Shown one piece after another: positions 58,370 through 64,000 of a stretch of 64,000 bases of DNA. Within the stretch, counting starts at the first letter, position 1. The number at the start of each line of letters is the position of its first letter. The notes below the pieces were generated by a model. The model saw only the letters and a program-made list of their open reading frames with translations. It did no database searches and was not told the DNA's origin. The DNA lies in assembly GCF_002101885.1 (NCBI RefSeq), contig NZ_LQPS01000054.1, forward strand, positions 186,001-250,000. Reading direction: 5' to 3'. The stretch is from Mycolicibacter senuensis. GTDB taxonomy: Bacteria > Actinomycetota > Actinomycetes > Mycobacteriales > Mycobacteriaceae. Both the position numbers and the translations under genes were made by a program.

Positions 58370-59266
58370 ATGCAGGTGGGAATGACCATGCCGGTGATGG
58401 AGCCCGATCTGGATGCGACGCTGCTGCGGGACTGGGCGCGCGCCGTCGACGAGGGACCGTTCTCGTCGCTGGCCTGGGGCGAGCGGATCGCCTTCACCAA
58501 CCCGGACAGCCTGACCCTGCTGGGGGCGTTGGCGGCCTGGACCGAGCGGGTGCGGTTGGTGACGACGGTGATCGTCCCGCAACTGCACGATCCGGTCATG
58601 CTGGCCAAAGCCTTGGCCACCGCGGACCTGCTCAGCGGTGGGCGGCTCACCGTGGGCATCGGCGTGGGCGGCCGGCACGAGGACTACCGCGCGGCCGGCG
58701 CCGACCCGGCGACGCAGACGATGCGCGAGATGGCCGAGCGGGTCGCGATCATGAAGCGGGTCTGGGCGGGGGAGAAGACCACCGAGTCGGTGCTGCCGGT
58801 CGGTCCGGCGCCGACCCAGCCCGGCGGGCCACCGCTGGTGGTCGGCACCATCGGCCCGAAGACCTTGCGCAGCGCGGCGGGTTGGGCCGAAGGGTTGGCC
58901 GGCATCACCATGGACCTCGACGTGGCCAAGCAGAACGAGTTGTTCGACGTCGCCCGGCAGGCATGGCAGCAGGCCGGCAAGGCCCGGCCGTATCTGGCGA
59001 CCTCGTTCTGGTTCGCGCTGGGCGAGCCCGACGCCGCGCGCAACCAGGTGCGCGAGCACCTGTTGCGCTACATGAACTGGATTCCCGCCGAGTACGTCGA
59101 GGCGATGGCCCCGACCACCGGCTGGGCGGGCAGCGAGGACGAGCTGCTCGCCGTGTTGCGCAGCTTCCAAGCGGTGGGCGCCGATGAGATCCACCTGATT
59201 CCAACCAGTTCCGATCCTGATCAGCTGCGCCGCGCCGCCGACGTGGTCACTGAGCTCAACCGCTGA
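58370..59266 (+). CDS. LLM-class oxidoreductase (F420 or flavin)
   Basis: 298-residue TIM-barrel luciferase-like protein. Features: LLRDWARAVDEGPFSSLAWG, VRLVTTVIVPQLHDPVMLAK, LSGGRLTVGIGVGGRHEDYR and, near the middle, VGTIGPKTLRSAAGWAEGLA, which match F420-dependent members of the family. I prefer ATG 58370 (MQVGMTMPVMEP); ATG 58322 (MAQVSAVTG) adds 16 residues and overlaps the VOC start. Substrate unknown. Confidence 0.83.
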   Translation: MQVGMTMPVMEPDLDATLLRDWARAVDEGPFSSLAWGERIAFTNPDSLTLLGALAAWTERVRLVTTVIVPQLHDPVMLAKALATADLLSGGRLTVGIGVGGRHEDYRAAGADPATQTMREMAERVAIMKRVWAGEKTTESVLPVGPAPTQPGGPPLVVGTIGPKTLRSAAGWAEGLAGITMDLDVAKQNELFDVARQAWQQAGKARPYLATSFWFALGEPDAARNQVREHLLRYMNWIPAEYVEAMAPTTGWAGSEDELLAVLRSFQAVGADEIHLIPTSSDPDQLRRAADVVTELNR

Positions 59267-59406
59267 GGTCTCCCGAGCGCCGCGGGCAAACCCATTGCGA
59301 CACGGTCACGGAAGCGTCTCTATCAATATCTCACTAGTCACAACTGTCTCACCAGACACTATCGTCGCAGCAGGCGAGGCCCGGAGCGGTCCCGGAAAGG
59401 TGTGAC

Positions 59407-60846
59407 ATGTCGGCGACGCGCGCGATCGTCTCGGCCGCGATGGTCCCGGCGGTTGTTCTCGGCATGGTGCTCGCCACCGAATTCGCCCCGCCGGCGTTCG
59501 CGGCAACCTGCAATGCGCCCGAGGCCAGCATCGAACCGCCGCCGGGTTCGCCGACGACCGGAGCCGGTCAGCTACCCAGCGGGCGGCGGCCCCGCGGCAC
59601 CAACGACAGTGCACCCCTGCCCAAGCTGGGCCCGCTGATCGCCGCACTGATCAACCCCAACGCCGCCATACGACAACAGGCCGCGGTGGTGCCCCCGGCG
59701 CCGAACCCGGAGGGTCAGGTCGCGCCGAACGCCGCCCAACCGGTTCAGCCCGTTCCGGACGCCGGCGCCGACCCCGGGCTGTCGAACGCTGATGCCGCCG
59801 GTGCCATCGCCGGCTCCCAAACCTCGCTGGTGGAGTGGGTGACCGGCCCCAACAGCCCCAACCAAACCCTGCAGCGCTTCGGGATTTCCGGCACGGACCT
59901 GGGAATCCCTTGGGACAACGGTGATCCCGCCAACCGTCAGATTCTCATGGCGTTCGGCGACACCTTCGGCTACTGCCGCATCCCGGGCCACCAGTGGCGG
60001 CAGAACGTCCTGTTCCGCACCCAGGACAACAACCTGGCCGACGGCATCACGGTCGGGCCCGGCGGAATCGGCAACAAGTACTCGGGTTCGCCACTGCGCC
60101 AAGCGAACTTCTCCAAGCAGATCCTGCCCGCCGTGCAACTGGCTCCGCACCAGGAGGGGATGATCCCCACCGCCGCCATCGGGATCGCCGGGAACCAGTA
60201 CATGAGCTTCATGTCCATCAAGCAGTGGGGACGTGACGGCGAATGGTCCACCAACTACTCGGCGATCGCGGTCTCCAACGACAACGGCGAAACCTGGGGC
60301 GTCTATCCCGGGACGGTGCGTTCGACGTCGCCGGAGAACGTCCCCCGCGCGCACTTCATCCCCGGTAACGAGAACTTCCAGATGGGTGCGTTCCTGCGCG
60401 GGGGCGACGGCTACCTGTACTCCTACGGGACACCCTCGGGCCGCGGCGGCTCGGCGTACCTGTCTCGGGTGCCCGAGCGCACGATTCCCGACCTCACGAA
60501 GTACCAGTACTGGAACGGCGACAGCGGATCGTGGGTGCCGAACAACCCGGCGGCGGCAACGCCGGTGATCCCGGGCCCGGTGGGTGAGATGTCGGTGCAG
60601 TACAACACCTACCTCCGGCAGTACCTGGCGCTGTACGGCAACGGCGGCAACGACGTCGTCGCCCGCACCGCTCCGACGCCGCAGGGTCCCTGGAGCGCCG
60701 AGCAGACGCTGATTCCCACCGGCCAGATCCCCGGCGGCATCTACGCGCCCTACGTGCACCCCTGGTCGACCGGCAAAGAGGTGTACTTCACGTTGTCGCT
60801 GTGGAACGCCTACGACGTGATGCTGATGCGCACCGTGCTGGGTTGA
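59407..60846 (+). CDS. Secreted DUF4185 protein, possible endo-D-arabinanase (GH183)
   Basis: 479 residues, exported. Signal peptide MSATRAIVSAAMVPAVVLGM ends near PPAFA-ATC. A Pro/Ala/Asn-rich linker (about residues 35-125) precedes a five-bladed-propeller-like DUF4185 domain: GISGTDLGIPWDNGDPANRQ, LMAFGDTFGYCRIPG (conserved D-T-F), NYSAIAVSNDNGETWGVYPG, SYGTPSGRGGSAYLSRVPE and QYNTYLRQYLALYGN. DUF4185 proteins of mycobacteria have been assigned to GH183 and cleave D-arabinan of arabinogalactan or lipoarabinomannan; I recall Rv3707c as the M. tuberculosis member. Whether this one is active is untested. Convergent with the first PPE gene. Confidence 0.78.
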   Translation: MSATRAIVSAAMVPAVVLGMVLATEFAPPAFAATCNAPEASIEPPPGSPTTGAGQLPSGRRPRGTNDSAPLPKLGPLIAALINPNAAIRQQAAVVPPAPNPEGQVAPNAAQPVQPVPDAGADPGLSNADAAGAIAGSQTSLVEWVTGPNSPNQTLQRFGISGTDLGIPWDNGDPANRQILMAFGDTFGYCRIPGHQWRQNVLFRTQDNNLADGITVGPGGIGNKYSGSPLRQANFSKQILPAVQLAPHQEGMIPTAAIGIAGNQYMSFMSIKQWGRDGEWSTNYSAIAVSNDNGETWGVYPGTVRSTSPENVPRAHFIPGNENFQMGAFLRGGDGYLYSYGTPSGRGGSAYLSRVPERTIPDLTKYQYWNGDSGSWVPNNPAAATPVIPGPVGEMSVQYNTYLRQYLALYGNGGNDVVARTAPTPQGPWSAEQTLIPTGQIPGGIYAPYVHPWSTGKEVYFTLSLWNAYDVMLMRTVLG

Positions 60847-60871
60847 GCCCGCCCGCCTCAGCCCGCCGGCA

Positions 60872-61963
60872 TCAGCCGCCCACCGCCGGCCGCGGCATCC
60901 GGTAGCGCCGGTCCCGCATCCGCAGCACCGGATACCCCCTGCGGCCGGCGCCCAGGGCGCGAACCGGCGCGGCGGGCGCCAGATGCCGCGACGACGCCGG
61001 GCGCCCGGGTTCTTCCGAGGACGCCAACGGCTGGGTGGCTGCGGCCAGTTGCACCTGCTGCACCGCCGAGACGTTCGCCGGTGCCGCCGGCCAGCTCGAG
61101 GGCACCGACAAGCCGCCCACCGGGGCGGCCTGGCCGACACCGGCCAGCACCATCGCCGGTGCGCCGGCGCCGAACTGGCCCGCCGCTACCGCAGCCGCCG
61201 GAGCCTTGGCGGCCGCCGAGGCGGCGGCCGGAAGCAACGCCAGGATCCAGTTGCCCATCTGACCCGCGGTGCGGATGGAGTCGGCGGTGAATCGCGCCGG
61301 GTTGGTCACGGTGTTGATGGCGCCGGTGGTGCCGACCGTCGAGGACACCAGCGCGGCCATCGGGTCCGCTTGTGTCGCGGTGGCGGCGGCAGTGGCTTGC
61401 GCGACGGCCGCGGATTGCCCGGATTGCGCTGCCGGACTGGTGGTTTGCTGAGGCTGCTGAAACGGGGTCAGCGTGGCCGCGGCCGACGAGCCGGCCGCGT
61501 AAGCGTACATCGCGGTGGCGTCCTGGGCCCACATCGCGGCGTAGGCGGCTTCGGTGGCCGCGATCGCCGGGGTGTTCTGCCCGAAGAAGTTGGTGGCGAC
61601 CAGGGTGGCCAGCTGGACCCGGTTGGCGGCGACGACGGGCGGCGGCACCGTTGCCGCGAAAGCGGTTTCGTAGGCGGCCGCGGCGGCACGGGCCTGGCTG
61701 GCGGTCTGTTCGGCCAGCGTCGCGGTGGCCGACGCCCAGGCGACATAGGGGGTCGCGGCGGCGATCATCGCCTCAGCGGAGCCGCCGGACCAGGCGTGAC
61801 CGTGCAGTTCGGACAGCGTCGAGGAGTAGCCGGTCGCAAACGATTCCAGCTGCCAGGCCAGCGCGTCCCAGCTCGCCGCGGCGGCCAGCATCGGCCCCGA
61901 ACCCGGGCCCGAATACATCAAGGTCGAATTGACCTCGGGAGGAAGCATCCCGAAATCCAGCAT
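60872..61963 (-). CDS. PPE-SVP family protein, copy 1
   Basis: 363 residues. Starts MLDFGMLPPEVNSTLMYSGP with the PPE dipeptide at residues 8-10 region; the helix pair has the WxG-type turn HAWSGG (residue about 57). The N-terminal PPE domain spans about residues 1-180 and the C-terminal domain carries the SVP signature GGLSVPSSW at about residues 290-300, ending MPRPAVGG. Such proteins are ESX substrates, normally exported as a PE-PPE heterodimer by ESX-5. No PE gene is adjacent. It follows copy 2 on the same strand with 15 bases between, so they are co-transcribed. Confidence 0.9.
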   Translation of the reverse strand: MLDFGMLPPEVNSTLMYSGPGSGPMLAAAASWDALAWQLESFATGYSSTLSELHGHAWSGGSAEAMIAAATPYVAWASATATLAEQTASQARAAAAAYETAFAATVPPPVVAANRVQLATLVATNFFGQNTPAIAATEAAYAAMWAQDATAMYAYAAGSSAAATLTPFQQPQQTTSPAAQSGQSAAVAQATAAATATQADPMAALVSSTVGTTGAINTVTNPARFTADSIRTAGQMGNWILALLPAAASAAAKAPAAAVAAGQFGAGAPAMVLAGVGQAAPVGGLSVPSSWPAAPANVSAVQQVQLAAATQPLASSEEPGRPASSRHLAPAAPVRALGAGRRGYPVLRMRDRRYRMPRPAVGG

Positions 61964-61978
61964 GGACGGTTCCTGCCG

Positions 61979-63100
61979 TTATCCGCCGATTGACGGGCGT
62001 GGCATGGCGAAACGCTTCGGCCCGACCCGCAGCATGCTGCTGACGGTGGAGCGTCCGGCGCCGCCGGCCGCCGCGCCCATCGCCGCCGCCGGCGCGGCCA
62101 TCATGCCGCTTGCTGGAGTTTCCTCCCAGGAGCCGGTTGCGGCCAGCTCGGCTTCGGACAGGAACAGCGGCTCCTCACTGGCGGTGGCGATGGGCGCGGT
62201 GTCGGCCCAGGCCTTCGGTACCGACAGCTGACCGATCGGCGAGGCGGTGCCCATGCTGGCGGTGCTGCGCACCAGCGACGGCCCCGCCTGCACCGCCGAG
62301 GCCATGCCGGCGGCGGGAAGGACCGCCGGCACGGCGGCGGCCGCGGCCTTAGGTGCTGTGCCGCCGACCGCCTTGGCCAGGGCGGTGAAGAAGCTGCCCG
62401 CGTTGGTCACGGTGCGGCTCATGGCGGTGGCGAAACCGACCGGGCCGCTCAGCGTGTTGAAGGTGCTCGCCCCGTCGATCACGCCGTCGGCCGCCGACTG
62501 GCTGCCCTGCGAGGCCGCGGCGTTGCCGAGGGCGGCCGCCGGCGCCAGCGCCTGGCTGGCGGCTGCCGCGGAGTTGGTGGTCTGCGGTGGCTCCTGGAAC
62601 GGCGCCAGCTGGGTGGTGGTGTAGGCGGCGGTGGCGTAGCCGTGCATGGCCGCGGCGTCTTGCGCCCACATCTGGGCGTAGGCGGCTTCCAGGGCCGAAA
62701 TCAGCGCCGTGTTCTGCCCGAAGATGTTGGTGGCCACCAGATTTGCCAGCTGCGTGCGGTTGGTGGTGACGACGAGCGGCGGAACCGTTGCCGCACGGGC
62801 GGATTCATAGGCGGCTGCGGCGGCGCGTGACTGGCTGGCGGCCTGCTCGGCTTGCGTTGCGGTCTGGCTCACCCAGGCGATGTAGGGCGCTGCGGCTGCG
62901 AGCATCGCCTGGGACGAGGAACCCTTCCACCCCTCGTCCTGCAACCCGGTGAGCGCGGTCGAGTAGCCCAGCGCGAACGCATTCAGCTGCCCGCTCAACG
63001 CATCCCAGGCCGCCGCCGACGCCAGCAGCGGTCCCGAACCGGGTCCGGTATACATCTGGGTCGAGATGACCTCGGGCGGCAGAATCCCGAAATCCAGCAT
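61979..63100 (-). CDS. PPE-SVP family protein, copy 2
   Basis: 373 residues from ATG 63100 (MLDFGILPPEVISTQMYTGP); a longer reading to 63217 is unlikely because copy 1 and PPE relatives start with this sequence. PPE domain with the turn DEGWKGSSSQ, SVP signature GQLSVPKAW near residue 305, C-terminus MPRPSIGG. The two copies are close paralogues: nearly the same N-terminus, the linker DQAASQSRAAAAAYESARAA against EQTASQARAAAAAYETAFAA, and the same ending, with the middle diverged. Likely an ESX-5 substrate; PE partner elsewhere. Confidence 0.9.
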   Translation of the reverse strand: MLDFGILPPEVISTQMYTGPGSGPLLASAAAWDALSGQLNAFALGYSTALTGLQDEGWKGSSSQAMLAAAAPYIAWVSQTATQAEQAASQSRAAAAAYESARAATVPPLVVTTNRTQLANLVATNIFGQNTALISALEAAYAQMWAQDAAAMHGYATAAYTTTQLAPFQEPPQTTNSAAAASQALAPAAALGNAAASQGSQSAADGVIDGASTFNTLSGPVGFATAMSRTVTNAGSFFTALAKAVGGTAPKAAAAAVPAVLPAAGMASAVQAGPSLVRSTASMGTASPIGQLSVPKAWADTAPIATASEEPLFLSEAELAATGSWEETPASGMMAAPAAAMGAAAGGAGRSTVSSMLRVGPKRFAMPRPSIGG

Positions 63101-63330
63101 CAGCGAAGCCTTTCCTCGATCGCATCGGGTGATGCGCAGCCGGTGAGATCGGCAGGCGAGGTGTGAAGGATCAGCCGAAAAGGGCTGTGGCCTACCGAAT
63201 TGATTCGTGGCGGTCACGCACCCGGCGACATCGCCCGGTTGCGCCGGCGGCCCGGAGTTCGCATTCCAACGGAGTTGTCATGGGAATCGGGTGCTCGCTT
63301 CTCGCTAGTGCGTTCTGGTTAGCCACGACG

Positions 63331-63480
63331 TTAGACGCGGGTTGCGCGGAATCCCGCCCGGCGCTTGGGCGCGTGCGATGACAAGAAGGCTTCAGCGGCG
63401 TGGGCAGCGTCATCGCCGAATCGCTCATTCAGGCCGACAAATGTGCTGCTACCTGCACGGATGCGGCGAATTCCGGTCAT
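63331..63480 (-). pseudogene. Short remnant reading frame, possibly a crotonase-family C-terminus
   Basis: 49-codon minus-strand frame starting at ATG 63480 with an upstream RRIRAG segment and the stretch NERFGDDAAHAAEAFLSS followed by HAPKRRAGFRATRV. Composition is mycobacterial and the segment resembles the acyl-CoA-hydratase C-terminal helix, but it is too short to be functional. Assignment weak. Confidence 0.25.
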
Positions 63481-63685
63481 GCCCGGTGCGGGGACGCTCG
63501 TCTTGCGTACCGCCGCGGGGTTAAAAATCAGCCTGCAATAAACCGGCTTGTGCGCAGGTGGGCGCCCCGGAGCGGGATCTTCACTGCTCAGTCTGGTTTG
63601 GCCGCCCGGCGCGCTCGGCGAACGCGTCGAGCGCGGCGAGCACTTCAGGAGAACGCCACACCCGGTTGCGGGGGCCGCCTGTATG

Positions 63686-63724
63686 CGTAAGTGAAGTTAA
63701 AAAGACCGGTTGACTTCACTTACG
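63686..63724. terminator. 12-bp perfect inverted repeat, terminator or operator
   Basis: CGTAAGTGAAGT (63686-63697) and ACTTCACTTACG (63713-63724) are exact reverse complements with a 15-base loop. It lies 17 bases past the stop of the minus-strand LLM gene and could end its transcription; alternatively the arms (ACTTACG) are an operator. No U-run. Confidence 0.5.
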
Positions 63725-63741
63725 TAGGTGCATTCGCGCGG

Positions 63742-64000
63742 TCAGGCGTCGACCACCGCGCGCAAGGCGGCGCCGACGTCAGCGATCACGCCGGGGGTGT
63801 AGCCGGGAATGTTCATGGTCACCCCGCCGACGCCGGCATCGAGCACCTTGGTCTTGATCTGTTCCGCGATCGACTCGGGGCTGCCGGCCACCATCCGCTG
63901 GCTCATCGCGGCGGGAATCTGGTCGGCGCTGGCATTCTGGCCGGCCAGCGCGGTGAGCAACATGGTGGTCTCCAGCGTGGCCGGGTCGCGGCCGATCGCC
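63742..64000 (-). CDS. LLM-class oxidoreductase, C-terminal part, truncated by window edge
   Basis: The C-terminal 85 codons of a luciferase-like oxidoreductase. The frame stays open to base 64000, so the start is outside. Readable: AIGRDPATLETTMLLTALAG, QRMVAGSPESIAEQIKTKVL and GVGGVTMNIPGYTPGVI, the terminal pattern of F420-dependent members (helix 8 and the last strand). Stop at 63742-63744. Downstream lies the hairpin at 63686-63724. Confidence 0.75.
   Translation of the reverse strand, partial: AIGRDPATLETTMLLTALAGQNASADQIPAAMSQRMVAGSPESIAEQIKTKVLDAGVGGVTMNIPGYTPGVIADVGAALRAVVDA

Larger units (their letters stand above)
63101..63741. other. Gene-free stretch with coding debris
   Basis: 641 bases between the PPE pair and the LLM gene. 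Two minus-strand stretches look like worn 3' ends of genes: 63331-63480 reads FVGLNERFGDDAAHAAEAF with a stop soon after, and about 63590-63690 reads RVWRSPEVLAALDAFAERAG and ends in a stop. The family is not certain; crotonase-like enzymes are a possibility. The right end carries a strong hairpin. Confidence 0.45.

Overview
The window is high-GC DNA from a non-tuberculous Mycobacterium. The pointers are two PPE-SVP proteins, PGRS proteins, an F420-type deazaflavin-dependent protein, luciferase-like flavin oxidoreductases, GTG/TTG starts, many 4-base ATGA/GTGA gene overlaps, and long gene-order agreement with the M. tuberculosis segment running roughly from Rv1253 to Rv1287 (gene order recalled from general knowledge, not searched). 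Species cannot be fixed from the sequence alone.

Backbone, left part (1-22946): 3' part of the DEAD-box helicase deaD, a membrane acyltransferase, a TetR regulator with a CYP130-like P450 whose promoter looks leaderless and carries an inverted repeat, a FAD-linked oxidase, a secreted pepsin-like protease, uracil-DNA glycosylase UdgB, a luciferase-like oxidoreductase, a large secreted PGRS protein with the same protease fold at its C-terminus, an F420-type reductase, a HIT protein, a PLP C-S lyase, a pH-sensor-type adenylyl cyclase, an Acg-like nitroreductase preceded by possible DosR boxes, a heterodimeric ABC exporter, and the lipoproteins LprB and LprC.

Accessory island (about 22951-41870): it lies exactly where lprC and the SixA-like phosphatase gene are neighbours in M. 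tuberculosis. It holds a toxin-antitoxin-like pair with two palindromic operators, three tandem MarR paralogues that share an upstream operator (the first altered at its 3' end and running into an unknown HTH protein), AT-rich gene-free stretches, a GjpA-type porin, a second PE-less PGRS protein, a TacAT acetyltransferase module, an orphan fatty acyl-AMP ligase facing a fourth MarR gene, a TetR/HsaA-like monooxygenase pair, two back-to-back MazF modules, an antitoxin with a truncated VapC, an excalibur protein, an orphan XRE protein and a Fic protein.

Backbone, right part (41879-64000): SixA-like phosphatase, an SbcD/SbcC-like pair, an inserted MNT-HEPN module with its own operators, the oligopeptide importer oppBCDA, the carbonic anhydrase canA, a sulfate-activation operon cysD-cysNC-cysQ followed by an Rrf2 regulator, a VOC protein, an F420/flavin LLM protein, a secreted DUF4185 protein, two tandem PPE-SVP genes, a gene-free stretch with coding debris and a strong hairpin, and the 3' end of another LLM gene.

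The most interesting material is (i) the pair of exported PGRS proteins that lack a PE domain but share a roughly 65-residue N-terminal module, and (ii) the MarR array with its common operator inside a toxin-antitoxin-rich island. No rRNA, tRNA, transposase or CRISPR array was seen.
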